Shown here: positions 16,025-23,870 of the stretch, piece after piece | Layout: every line of letters starts with the position of its first letter | Numbering within the stretch: the stretch's first letter is position 1 | DNA from: DATHZQ01 sp035458525 | Lineage (GTDB): Bacteria; Actinomycetota; Acidimicrobiia; Spongiisociales; UBA5794 | Assembly: GCA_035458525.1 (NCBI GenBank) | Contig: DATHZQ010000075.1 | Coordinates: 38,085-102,084 of the forward strand | DNA length: 64,000 bases | Reading direction: 5' to 3' | Position numbers and translations under genes: made by a program | The notes under the pieces: model-generated | Database searches by the model: none | Seen by the model: only the letters and a program-made list of their open reading frames with translations | Told to the model about the DNA's origin: nothing

Positions 16025-16794
16025 CAGAGGCACCGCACCGTCACCTCGCCGATGCGGTCGAATTCTGCGTGGACGATGTCGCCGGGTGCCACCGGGATCG
16101 CCGCCGTCCACGACCCCGCCAGCACGAGGCTGCCGGCGGGAAGACTTCGTCCCCGCGCATGGAGCTTGCGCACGAACCAGGCCATCGCCGCGGCCGGGTG
16201 TTCCATCACGGCGGCCCCGGCCGCCGTCGCCACGACGTCACCGTTCTTGGAGAACACGCAGCCGGTGAGTCGCAGGTCGCCACGGAGCATCACCGGCTCG
16301 CCGAGTGCGTACGCCGCCGCAGACGAGTTGTCGGCCGTCACGTCGGCGAGGGTGAACTGGTAGCCGGTGAATCGGGAGTCGAGCACGTCGATCGCCGGTG
16401 CCACCCACTCGGTGGCCGAGAGCACTTCGGCGGCGCTGACGCCCGGTCCCGACAGCTCGCGGTCCGTCATGAAGGCGACCTCGGGCTCGACCCGCGGCTG
16501 AATGAACTGGGCGACCGTGAGCATGTTGTCGCCCGGCAAGCGCATCGCATCCGTCATCCAGCCGTACAACGGCTCTTCGACGTTCATCTGGCGCTGCTTT
16601 GCCGTCGACGTGAGGCCGAGCTTGGCGGCGGCGATGGAGGCTCCAGTGGCGAGGTGCTTGGCGATGACGGCATCTTGGATGTCGTAGGCCGCATCGACGG
16701 TGAGTTCGGGCACGTCGTTGGTGAGGGGGGCGATGGCCCTGCGCAGCTCGATCGCTTCCCAGATCCTGTCGGCAAGTGCGACGTTGTCGGTCAC
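16024..16794 (-). CDS. 4-oxalocrotonate decarboxylase-type enzyme (DmpH-like)
   Basis: A 256-residue protein starting with GTG at 16794, preceded by GAGAGG. PLTNDVPELTVDAAYDIQ and KLGLTSTAKQRQMNVEEPLYGW match decarboxylases of the meta pathway. The metal-site acidic residues are in QPRVEPEVAFMTDRE, and LSGPGVSAAEVLSATE and DVTADNSSAA follow. It should decarboxylate 2-oxohex-3-enedioate to 2-hydroxypenta-2,4-dienoate, the substrate of the following hydratase. It is the first gene of the minus-strand operon, under a promoter (-10 at 16853-16858) with the tandem IclR-type sites. Hydratase and decarboxylase labels could be swapped. Confidence 0.82.
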   Translation of the reverse strand: MTDNVALADRIWEAIELRRAIAPLTNDVPELTVDAAYDIQDAVIAKHLATGASIAAAKLGLTSTAKQRQMNVEEPLYGWMTDAMRLPGDNMLTVAQFIQPRVEPEVAFMTDRELSGPGVSAAEVLSATEWVAPAIDVLDSRFTGYQFTLADVTADNSSAAAYALGEPVMLRGDLRLTGCVFSKNGDVVATAAGAAVMEHPAAAMAWFVRKLHARGRSLPAGSLVLAGSWTAAIPVAPGDIVHAEFDRIGEVTVRCL

Positions 16795-16852
16795 GGTGCC
16801 TCTCGTTTCACCACGGGTAACGCCTCCGACTTCGCTTCGACATGGAACTGCG

Positions 16853-16903
16853 ACGCTACCGGATGCGTTCCGCCATAGGGGATGACGTTCTCTCATGTGG
16901 AAC
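16853..16903 (-). promoter_or_regulatory. promoter of the meta-cleavage operon with two tandem 17-bp operator palindromes
   Basis: On the minus strand a TAGCGT -10 box lies at 16853-16858. Exactly 8 bp upstream is operator site 1a, 16867-16883 (GTTCCGCCATAGGGGAT on +). Site 1b, 16887-16903, is GTTCTCTCATGTGGAAC. Start-to-start spacing is 20 bp. The same arrangement recurs at 21153-21203 and 24870-24920. The geometry faces only the minus-strand operon; no -10-like hexamer sits 8 bp from the other end, on the fumarylacetoacetase side. Probable binding site of the IclR-type protein encoded at 19699-20466. Confidence 0.75.
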
Positions 16904-16967
16904 GACGGGGCCGCGCCGCCATGCGCCGACCCGGCCTGCCAACATGCGGCCGAAACACGGAGGCCCC

Positions 16968-18173
16968 ATGACCCTCGCCCACCACGCCACGCCCGGCTTC
17001 GGGCTCGACCATCTCCCCTACGGCTCGTTCTCGCACAGCTCGGGCGATCCGAGCCTCGGCGTGCGGGTCGGCGACGTGGTGATCGACCTGCGTGCAGCGG
17101 CGAAGGCGGGGCTGGTCCCGGCCGAATGCGACGCCCCCAACCTGAATCGACTGCTTGCGGCTGCGCCCGCGACGTGGTCGCAGACGAGGACGGCGGTGAA
17201 GGAGCTGGTGGAGCGTTCGACCGACGCCGCCGGTCTGATCGCGCCGCTCGAAGCGGCGACCCTCCATCTGCCGATCGACGTTGCCGACTACGTCGACTTC
17301 TACTCATCGGAGAGCCACGCCACCAACGTCGGGATGATGTTCCGTCCCGATAGCCCTCCGCTGCTGCCGAACTGGAAGCACCTCCCGGTCGGCTATCACG
17401 GGAGAGCCGGCACGATCGTGGTGTCCGGCACACCGATCAGCCGACCGCAGGGTCAGCGGCGCGAGCCCGGGGGCGGTGTCGGGTTCGGACCGAGCAACAA
17501 GCTGGACGTCGAGCTCGAGATGGCCGTGGTCTTGGGGAATCCGACGCAGCTCGGCGAGGCGGTGCCGATCGAACACGCTGCCGATCACATCTTCGGCATC
17601 GGCCTGCTCAACGACTGGTCGGCGCGTGACATTCAAGCTTGGGAGTACGTCCCCCTCGGGCCGTTCCTGGGCAAGTCGTTCGCGACGACGCTGTCGGCCT
17701 GGATCACGCCGATGCCTGCGCTCGAAGCGTTCCGAGTTTCCGGACCCGCACAAGATCCCGCTCCGCTGCCGTACCTCGCCGCCGGCGGACCATGGGCGTT
17801 CGACTTGGAGCTGGACGTTGCCTTGTCGACGGAGGCGATGCGCAACGCCGGCGTCCCGGCGGCGACCATCGCCACGGCCAATTTCCGAGACATGTACTGG
17901 ACGATGGCCCAACAGCTCGCGCACATGACCGTCAACGGAGCCACGGTTCGCCCCGGCGATGTCTATGCGTCGGGAACGATCTCCGGTCCGGAGCCCGGGA
18001 CCTTTGGGAGCCTGCTGGAGCTGACATGGAACGGCCGGGACGCAATCGAGCTGCCGGACGGGACCAGCCGCACCTTCCTCGAAGCCGGCGACGAGGTCGT
18101 CCTGTCCGGACGCGGTCGTGCCGCCGGCACGACCCTGGAGTTGGGCCGCGCCGCCGGCACGATCATCGGGTGA
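16968..18173 (+). CDS. fahA: fumarylacetoacetase
   Basis: A 401-residue fumarylacetoacetate hydrolase, close to the usual length of about 420. The N-terminal domain includes LPYGSFSH. The catalytic domain has DYVDFYSSESHATNVG, WKHLPVGYHGRAGTIVVSG, LDVELEMAVVLG, FGIGLLNDWSARDIQAWEY and FLGKSFATTLSAWITP. It ends YASGTISGPEPGTFGSLLELTW. These carry the metal ligands and the catalytic His/Glu of the family. The start is the ATG at 16968, with CACGGAGG upstream. The enzyme ends the homogentisate pathway, giving fumarate and acetoacetate. No homogentisate dioxygenase or isomerase is in the window, so its presence beside a catechol operon is odd. It is divergent from the decarboxylase gene. Confidence 0.93.
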   Translation: MTLAHHATPGFGLDHLPYGSFSHSSGDPSLGVRVGDVVIDLRAAAKAGLVPAECDAPNLNRLLAAAPATWSQTRTAVKELVERSTDAAGLIAPLEAATLHLPIDVADYVDFYSSESHATNVGMMFRPDSPPLLPNWKHLPVGYHGRAGTIVVSGTPISRPQGQRREPGGGVGFGPSNKLDVELEMAVVLGNPTQLGEAVPIEHAADHIFGIGLLNDWSARDIQAWEYVPLGPFLGKSFATTLSAWITPMPALEAFRVSGPAQDPAPLPYLAAGGPWAFDLELDVALSTEAMRNAGVPAATIATANFRDMYWTMAQQLAHMTVNGATVRPGDVYASGTISGPEPGTFGSLLELTWNGRDAIELPDGTSRTFLEAGDEVVLSGRGRAAGTTLELGRAAGTIIG

Positions 18174-18176
18174 GGC

Positions 18177-19532
18177 TCAGGAGGGAGCGGGCGCAGGCGA
18201 ATCCGGATCGGCGGGTATGTCTGCGTCGTCCTCACGGGTGCGCCGCCAGCGCAGGAACAGCCACACCAGGAGCGGGATCCACAGCAGCGGGATGACGATC
18301 CCCGCCGCGAGGACCAGCAGCCCGCCGAGCTGACGGACGAGCTCCACGCTGGTCGAGAGACCGTCGCCAAACCCGGGCAAGCCACCTGGATCGATCGCTT
18401 GCACGAACACGGCGTTCGTGCTCGACACCCGCCGGTTCTCCAATACCTCGCCATCGGCGTTCACCGGTGCTGCGGTGACCCTGGTCTCCGTGCGGATGGT
18501 GCGTTCGGGAGCGATCTCGGCCGCCATGATCAGGAACTGGCCGGGCTCGAGGGTGCCCTCCGGGTCACCGAACACGACGAGCAGGTCACCGGTCTCCACC
18601 TCCAGCACGGTGTCGCGGATCTCGAAGTCGGTGAGCGGCATGTCGCCGACGTTGGTGATCTCGAAACACACCGTGACCGGGTCACCCTCGTCGACGACGA
18701 CGCTGCCGTCGCCGGGGCAGGACTCACCGGCATCGCCGTGGCCGGGGTAGGCGGTGATGGCGAGGTCGAGCTGCGGCCGGCTGAGGGCCTCTGTCAATGT
18801 CAAGGTGATCGTGGCCAGCGCCACGCGATCCTGCAATGTCCGCAGCTGTCCGCGCATGGACTCGAGCCCGGTCTCTCGGGCCAAGAGCTGACCCTCGAGC
18901 GCGGCGATGGCCTCGACGCTGTCTGCATCGCGCAGCAGCTCGCGGAGACGATCGACACTGGTTTCTGCCGTTGCGATGCGGCTCTCGAGATCCACGATCC
19001 TGTCGGTGACATCGTCGGCGGACACGTTCTGGTTGCGCACCTCGCCGATCGCGCCAAGACGCTCCAGCGCCTCTTGGAAGCGATCCGGATCGACCTTGAA
19101 GACGAGAATGCTCTGCGGCTCGGGCAGCCCGACGCTCTGCTGGCCGAACAGGAAACCACCGAGATCTTCGATGAGGTCGATCGCCTGACTGCCGGAAGTT
19201 GCTACGTCGGTGACGGCAACCGTCAGATCCGCCGTGAAGATGATCTGGCGTGTCGCTTGCCGGATCTGCGCCACGACGCTCTCGCCCGTGCCGGCGCCTT
19301 CGGGGGCGGCCAGATCCTCACTCGGTGCATCGGCCGCTTCCTCGAACCCGCCGTCTCGAGCGAGCTGCTCGTCGGCCCCCAATGGTGGCTCCGCCACCGG
19401 ACTGTCGAATGACCGCTCAACTGCGTCGGTTCCCGCATCGTCGCTGCCCCCCGAGCACGCCGCCAACACCAGCAGCATCACCACCGCCAAGCTGACCAGC
19501 TTCCACCACCTGCGTGTCGTAGAGAAATCCAT
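18177..19532 (-). CDS. DUF4349-type lipoprotein with C-terminal membrane anchor
   Basis: A 451-residue exported protein. The N-terminal signal ends in a lipobox (LVLAACSGG). A Glu/Asp/Ala-rich linker is followed by the DUF4349 core: IIFTADLTVAVTDV, DLIEDLGGFLFGQQ, ILVFKVDPDRFQEALERLGAIGEV, then a coiled-coil pair (VTDRIVDLESRIATAETSVDRLRELL). A Cys-containing beta domain comes next (YPGHGDAGESCPGDG, VTVCFEITNVG), then a C-terminal helix (LGGLLVLAAGIVIPLLWIPLLVWLFL) and a charged tail. The extra beta domain between coiled coil and membrane helix is not standard for the family. The ATG at 19532 has GAGGGG upstream. Function unknown; it probably acts in the cell envelope. Confidence 0.8.
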   Translation of the reverse strand: MDFSTTRRWWKLVSLAVVMLLVLAACSGGSDDAGTDAVERSFDSPVAEPPLGADEQLARDGGFEEAADAPSEDLAAPEGAGTGESVVAQIRQATRQIIFTADLTVAVTDVATSGSQAIDLIEDLGGFLFGQQSVGLPEPQSILVFKVDPDRFQEALERLGAIGEVRNQNVSADDVTDRIVDLESRIATAETSVDRLRELLRDADSVEAIAALEGQLLARETGLESMRGQLRTLQDRVALATITLTLTEALSRPQLDLAITAYPGHGDAGESCPGDGSVVVDEGDPVTVCFEITNVGDMPLTDFEIRDTVLEVETGDLLVVFGDPEGTLEPGQFLIMAAEIAPERTIRTETRVTAAPVNADGEVLENRRVSSTNAVFVQAIDPGGLPGFGDGLSTSVELVRQLGGLLVLAAGIVIPLLWIPLLVWLFLRWRRTREDDADIPADPDSPAPAPS

Positions 19533-19698
19533 GTCCACCCCTCGTTCGACTGTTCCGCCGATGCGATGCTCGAAAACGACCCCAGGGTTCCCGCAACGGA
19601 TGCCCGTTTGCAGAGAGAGCGTGAAAGTGAGGCTCCTGAGAGGACCGTGCGAGCTCGCGCCAGGTGTGGGTGCTCGAGGCCTTGCTCGGGCGACGTGG

Positions 19699-20466
19699 CT
19701 ACCTGCGGTACCCCAACCGCCGCGACGCGAGGGCGGCGGACTCCACAACCGCCGCGGTGATCTTCCCGAGGATTGGATCCATACGCGCCGACGGACCCGC
19801 AACGCTCATGGCGGCACTCACGCCACCGTGGACGTCCCGGATGGGAGCGGCTACGGAGAGCACCCCCATCTCGGATTCGTTCAGATTCTGGGCATAACCC
19901 CGCCGCCGGATCGTCGCCAGTTCCTTGCGCAACCGCTGGGCGTCGGTGACCGTCTCGGCTGTGAGCTTCGGCAGTGGCCATCCATCGAGGATGCGGTCGA
20001 GGTCGTAGTCCGAGGCGTAGGCCAGCAGGCACTTGCCCGTGGCGGTGCAGTGCGCCCAGTTGCGGCGGCCGACATCGAGGAAGAGCCGCAGGGTGTGAGG
20101 GCTGTCGAGGCGCTCCACGTATACGACCTCCCGCCCGTCGAGCACGGCCACCTGTACGGTTTCCCCCGTCGCATTGCGCAACCGCTCCATGGGCGGCACG
20201 ACAGCTTCGTGCAGATCGAGATGCGTGGCAACGGCGGCACCCAGGTCGTAGACGGCCAGACCGAGACGGTATTTCCCATTGTCGGGATTCTGTTCGAGAA
20301 GGTGCTCGGCCGTCAGCGTGGAGACGAGCCGGTGCACCGTCGACTTACCGAGTCGCAGGCGGCGCGCCAGCTCTGAGACACCGAACTCACGCTCCCGCGA
20401 GCTGAACTGCTTCAGCAACCGCGCTGCGTTGCGCACCGACGAGAGCAACTGGCGATCATCGGCCAT
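19699..20466 (-). CDS. IclR-family transcriptional regulator
   Basis: A 255-residue IclR regulator. The N-terminal winged HTH is FGVSELARRLRLGKSTVHRLVSTLTAEHLLEQ (about 27-58). The effector domain has LPPMERLRNATGETVQVAVLDG-type segments, the NWAHCTATGKCLLAY signature (usually G/A-P-x-H-x-T-A-x-G-K), and C-terminal AAPIRDVHGGVSAAMSVAGPS. It starts at the ATG at 20466, which overlaps the 3' end of the upstream unknown gene by 11 bp, so both are driven by the promoter at 21153-21203. IclR proteins often regulate aromatic catabolism. The three tandem palindrome pairs in this island are its likely targets, including its own operon. Confidence 0.9.
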   Translation of the reverse strand: MADDRQLLSSVRNAARLLKQFSSREREFGVSELARRLRLGKSTVHRLVSTLTAEHLLEQNPDNGKYRLGLAVYDLGAAVATHLDLHEAVVPPMERLRNATGETVQVAVLDGREVVYVERLDSPHTLRLFLDVGRRNWAHCTATGKCLLAYASDYDLDRILDGWPLPKLTAETVTDAQRLRKELATIRRRGYAQNLNESEMGVLSVAAPIRDVHGGVSAAMSVAGPSARMDPILGKITAAVVESAALASRRLGYRR

Positions 20467-21145
20467 CGTCTCGCCTTCGAACGGCTTCCAGCACGGCGCG
20501 CCGAACGACGTCGGCGGCGGCGGCGGTTGGCGCTGCGGCGAGCCGCTGCACGGTCTCGTCCCACGGCACGATCTCGCTGGCGAGCAGCACCTGCGCCCGG
20601 CCCAGGCCGGCGATGGCGGCGCCCTCCATCTCATCGACGAGTCGTTCTCGCCCTCCGGCATGGGCCCGGATCGCCTCGAAGTCCCGTGCGGCGGCGCCGT
20701 GGGCGTTGGCCAGCCCGGCTCCGGCGTGAGTTGCGTGGTGATCGGTCAACTGTCCGCCGGGCTGCACGACGAGGTGATACAGATACGTCGCCAACCCGAG
20801 GGCACGTCGCACCCGATCACCCGCCGGGCCTTGGCCCTCGTCGATCAGCCCGAGTGCCGGCAACACCACCGGGTCGTAGAAGCGAACCGACCAGACCAGC
20901 GCCCCCAAGCGATCGTCATGCGCCACCTCGGGTCCTCGCGGCGGTGCGAGCGGTTCGGTCGTCGCAACGACGTGCAAGTTCTGCACACCGGCCGCCACGA
21001 CGGTGAAGTCCCCGGCCGCAAGCAGCGGCATGCGACCGGAGATCCCCGGTGGCAAATGCTCGGCCTGGGAGAGGTAGGCACGATGGACCGCCTTCACGTA
21101 GTCAGCCATCGCTTGGCGCATGTCCTCGGGGCGAGTCTGTGCCAT
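20456..21145 (-). CDS. unknown protein co-transcribed with the IclR regulator
   Basis: A 229-residue protein that I do not recognise. It starts MAQTRPEDMRQAMADYVKAVHRAYL, a helix-rich beginning. The central part is FTVVAAGVQNLHVVATTEPLAPPRG and LGALVWSVRFYDPVVLPALGLID. A small His-rich stretch follows (LTDHHATHAGAGLANAHGAAARD). There are no Cys, signal peptide or membrane helices. The ATG sits 7 bp after a TAGGGT -10 box, so the mRNA is probably leaderless. It carries the same tandem operators as the meta-cleavage and dioxygenase promoters and overlaps the regulator gene. A role in sensing or processing the aromatic substrate is inferred only from this context. Confidence 0.7.
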   Translation of the reverse strand: MAQTRPEDMRQAMADYVKAVHRAYLSQAEHLPPGISGRMPLLAAGDFTVVAAGVQNLHVVATTEPLAPPRGPEVAHDDRLGALVWSVRFYDPVVLPALGLIDEGQGPAGDRVRRALGLATYLYHLVVQPGGQLTDHHATHAGAGLANAHGAAARDFEAIRAHAGGRERLVDEMEGAAIAGLGRAQVLLASEIVPWDETVQRLAAAPTAAAADVVRRAVLEAVRRRDDGR

Positions 21146-21152
21146 CAGCCGA

Positions 21153-21203
21153 ACCCTACCGGCTGCGTTCCGCTATAGGGGACGGTGTTCCGGCATGGCG
21201 AAC
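21153..21203 (-). promoter_or_regulatory. promoter of the unknown-protein/IclR operon with two tandem 17-bp operator palindromes
   Basis: The minus-strand -10 box TAGGGT is at 21153-21158. After 8 bp comes site 2a, 21167-21183 (GTTCCGCTATAGGGGAC), then site 2b, 21187-21203 (GTTCCGGCATGGCGAAC), with 20-bp start-to-start spacing. The spacing and order are identical to the site at 16853-16903. The start codon follows the -10 by 7 bp. Autoregulation by the IclR protein is likely. Confidence 0.75.
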
Positions 21204-21216
21204 GCCCAGGTTTTTT

Positions 21217-21256
21217 GCGGTGGCGACCGGAGGAGAGAGTCTCCCGTCGCCACCGC
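21217..21256. terminator. strong hairpin after the multi-cupredoxin gene
   Basis: Arms GCGGTGGCGAC (21217-21227) and GTCGCCACCGC (21246-21256) form a perfect 11-bp stem 10 bp beyond the stop of the cupredoxin gene. On the minus strand the stem is followed by six A, not T, so it is not a classical intrinsic terminator. It may still act as a U-less terminator or insulator between that gene and the regulator promoter. Confidence 0.45.
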
Positions 21257-21265
21257 CCCCTGAAC

Positions 21266-23722
21266 TCAGCGGACGTCGGCCGCGGCCTTGGCGAACCGTG
21301 ACATGCCCCACGCCATGGCCGCCACCGCCACCACGATGGCGCCGGCCATGATGTACGCGACCGCCGGGCTGACCGGTGCGGACGGCGTGACGCCGCTCAC
21401 CCCGGCGGCCGTGACCTCGGCTGAGGCCGCCACCACCTCGATCGTTCCCACCATCTCGGGATGAATCGTGCAGATGTAGTCGTACACACCGACCTCGTCG
21501 AAGACCTGCACGAAGTCGTCGCCGGGATTGACGAAACCGGAATCGAACAGCCCTTCTACGGTCGCCGTGTGGGGTATCAGGCCGTCGTTGCGCCAGCGCA
21601 CCGCTTGGCCGGCCTGCACAGTGACGTCGCGCGGCTGGAAAGCATTGTCGATCATCTGCACGGTTCGCTCGATGGTCGGTGCAGCGTCTTCGGCGCCGGC
21701 GCCAACTGCGCTTTGGCCTGCGTCGCCCTCGGCACCGCCCCCCACATCGACCACCACCGCTCCCTCGCTGTCGTCGATCGGCTCGCTCGCCTCGGTGACG
21801 ATGAGGGTTCCCGTCATCTCGGGATGCAGTGTGCAGATGTAGCCATAGCTGCCGGGGGTGGTGAGGCGCACGCCGAACGCGGCGCCCGGGGCGAGGATGC
21901 CCGAATCGAAGCCGGCGGCCGGGGACGTGACGGTGTGCGGCAGTGCTCCGTTGTTGGCCCAGCTGATCGTCTGGCCTGCTTCAACGGTGAGGGTCGCAGG
22001 CCGGAACGCGTTGTCGACGATCGACACGCTCGATGGACCGGCCGCACCCGCTGCGGGCGGCGGCGCCGCCGGATCAGGGAAGTCATCGGGTGGCGGGTCA
22101 CCGGTTGGCGTACCCGTGACGATGACCGTGCCGGTCATCCCCGGATGGATCGTGCAGATGTAGTCGAACGTGCCGGGAACGGTGAAGGTCCGCCGATACG
22201 TGTCGCCGGTGAACATGAAACCCGAGTCGAAACCGCCTGCCGACGACGTGACCGTGTGAGGCACCGCTCCCGTGTTCGTCCACACGAGCGTGGTGCCCGT
22301 GGTGATGGACTTCGTACGGGGCGAGTACGCGTTGTCGACGATCGTCACGCCACCGCTCACAGGCGTCGCTGGTGCGGGGCTCGGAGGTGCGCCGGGATCG
22401 CCCGGGTCGCCGGGCGGGGGTCCACCGCCAGAGCCCACGACGACCACGGTGCCCGTCATCTCCGGATGCAGCGTGCAGATGTAGTCATAGGTCCCGGCAG
22501 CGTTGAACGTTCTGGAATACGTGTCGCCCGTGAACATGAAGCCCGAATCGAAGGTCCCTCCGGAGTCCGTGACCGTGTGGGGCACGGCCCCGGTGTTGCT
22601 CCAGGTGACGGAACTGCCGACCCCGACCGTCAACGTGCCCGGCGTGTAGCCGAAGTCGAAGACGTTCACATCACCGCTCACAGGCGCAGGCGGCGCCGGA
22701 GGATCGGGTACAGGACCCGGCGGCGGAGGTGCGGGTGGCGGGGGGTCGCCGGAGCCGTCGGTCACGACGACGGTCGCGGTCATCTCGGGATGGAGCGTGC
22801 AGAAGTAGTCGTAGGTCCCCGCGGCGGCAAAGCTCCGGGAATACGTGTCGCCGGCAAAGAGGAAGCCGGAATCGAACGTGCCTCCGGTATCGGTGACCGT
22901 GTGCGGCGCCGCACCGGTGTTGCTCCAGGTCACCGAGCTGCCGACCCCAACGGTCAGCGTCCCGGGCGTATAGCCGAAGTCGAAGATGTTGACATCACCA
23001 TCTACGGGCGGAGGCGGTGGCGTCGGATCCGGTTCGGGGTCGGGTGGAGGTGGCGGCGGAGGCGGGTCACCCGCATCGCCCAGGACCGTGATCGTTCCCG
23101 TCATGTCGGGATGGATGATGCAGAAGTACGGGTAGGTGCCCGGATCGGCGAAGGACCGGGTGTACGTCGCACCGGGGCCGAAGATGCCGCTGTCCCACGA
23201 GCTGTCGGTTGCGGTGACGGTGTGCTCATCGCCGTCGGCGATGGCCCACGTGACCGATCCACCCGCCGACACGGTGAGCGACGACGGCTGGAAGCTTCGA
23301 TCGACGATGTTGACGTCCCCGGTCGCGGGCGGAGGCGGCGGCGGATCGCCAGGATCCGTTGGCGGGGCGTCGGCGGTGACGGTGATCGTGCCGTGGTACG
23401 CCGTGTTGTCCTCGTCCCGATCGTCGATGTACGTGTAGGTGCCCTCGATCGCAAAGTTGAACGTGAACGACTGGCCGGCCTCGATATTGCCGCTGTCGAA
23501 CTCCTCCGGGCCGGACTGCGAGCGCATGCGGTGCCGCTCGTCGTCGTTGTTCTGCCAGGTGACGTTGCTCCCCACCGCCACCGTGAGGTCCCTGGGAGAC
23601 AACGTGTCGGTGATGGTCACCGTCTCGTCTGCGGCGATCGCCGTCGCCAACGGGGTCATCACCATCAGCAAGGTGAGCACGGTTCCTAGCCGTGCCATGC
23701 GGCGCCGTCCGGAGCGGATCAT
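21266..23722 (-). CDS. membrane-anchored protein with seven tandem cupredoxin domains
   Basis: An 818-residue exported protein. After a signal peptide (LGTVLTLLMVMTPLATAIAA) come seven plastocyanin/azurin-like domains at about 32-117, 135-213, 242-321, 350-430, 457-536, 564-643 and 686-764. They are joined by Pro/Gly/Asp-rich linkers and end in one C-terminal membrane helix (about 784-806). Domains 2-7 keep type-1 copper ligands: a first His (167, 274, 382, 489, 596, 718) and a C-x2-H-x2-M motif (Cys 201, 308, 416, 523, 630, 751). Domain 1 lacks this motif (TYTYIDDRDEDNTAYHG). The ATG has AGGAGA upstream. Up to six mononuclear copper sites in one chain suggest an extracytoplasmic electron wire or copper store; this is inference. 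Confidence 0.88.
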   Translation of the reverse strand: MIRSGRRRMARLGTVLTLLMVMTPLATAIAADETVTITDTLSPRDLTVAVGSNVTWQNNDDERHRMRSQSGPEEFDSGNIEAGQSFTFNFAIEGTYTYIDDRDEDNTAYHGTITVTADAPPTDPGDPPPPPPATGDVNIVDRSFQPSSLTVSAGGSVTWAIADGDEHTVTATDSSWDSGIFGPGATYTRSFADPGTYPYFCIIHPDMTGTITVLGDAGDPPPPPPPPDPEPDPTPPPPPVDGDVNIFDFGYTPGTLTVGVGSSVTWSNTGAAPHTVTDTGGTFDSGFLFAGDTYSRSFAAAGTYDYFCTLHPEMTATVVVTDGSGDPPPPAPPPPGPVPDPPAPPAPVSGDVNVFDFGYTPGTLTVGVGSSVTWSNTGAVPHTVTDSGGTFDSGFMFTGDTYSRTFNAAGTYDYICTLHPEMTGTVVVVGSGGGPPPGDPGDPGAPPSPAPATPVSGGVTIVDNAYSPRTKSITTGTTLVWTNTGAVPHTVTSSAGGFDSGFMFTGDTYRRTFTVPGTFDYICTIHPGMTGTVIVTGTPTGDPPPDDFPDPAAPPPAAGAAGPSSVSIVDNAFRPATLTVEAGQTISWANNGALPHTVTSPAAGFDSGILAPGAAFGVRLTTPGSYGYICTLHPEMTGTLIVTEASEPIDDSEGAVVVDVGGGAEGDAGQSAVGAGAEDAAPTIERTVQMIDNAFQPRDVTVQAGQAVRWRNDGLIPHTATVEGLFDSGFVNPGDDFVQVFDEVGVYDYICTIHPEMVGTIEVVAASAEVTAAGVSGVTPSAPVSPAVAYIMAGAIVVAVAAMAWGMSRFAKAAADVR

Positions 23723-23820
23723 GAATGCTCTCCTGGGGGTGCGAAGTAGTTCACGATCGCAATGATCAGGAATGCGGCTTTAGGTCGATGTCCGATGAGG
23801 ATTAACCGGCGATTAAGCGC

Positions 23821-23852
23821 ACCGATCGTCCCTAAAGAGAGGGACCATCGGT
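23821..23852. promoter_or_regulatory. 13-bp inverted repeat just upstream of the 23871 gene
   Basis: Arms ACCGATCGTCCCT (23821-23833) and AGGGACCATCGGT (23840-23852) pair with one mismatch around a 6-nt spacer. The right arm runs into a GGACC-ATC-GGTCC palindrome. A TAGGGT hexamer at 23856-23861 lies 9 bp before the ATG at 23871, so the repeat covers the -35 region of a probable leaderless promoter. The GGGAC...GTCC-type half-sites faintly recall DosR boxes, but the match is loose. Confidence 0.5.
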
Positions 23853-23870
23853 CCGGTAGGGTCGGCGGTC

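Noticed and set aside
21211..21216. Run of six T considered as the tail of an intrinsic terminator
   Set aside because: The T run precedes the hairpin on the plus strand and reads as A on the minus strand, so it is on the wrong side for either transcript.
21461..23689. 742-codon open frame opposite the multi-cupredoxin gene
   Set aside because: Its repetitive Arg/Gly/Asp text is just the antisense of the cupredoxin repeats. No signal peptide, domain or ribosome-binding site.
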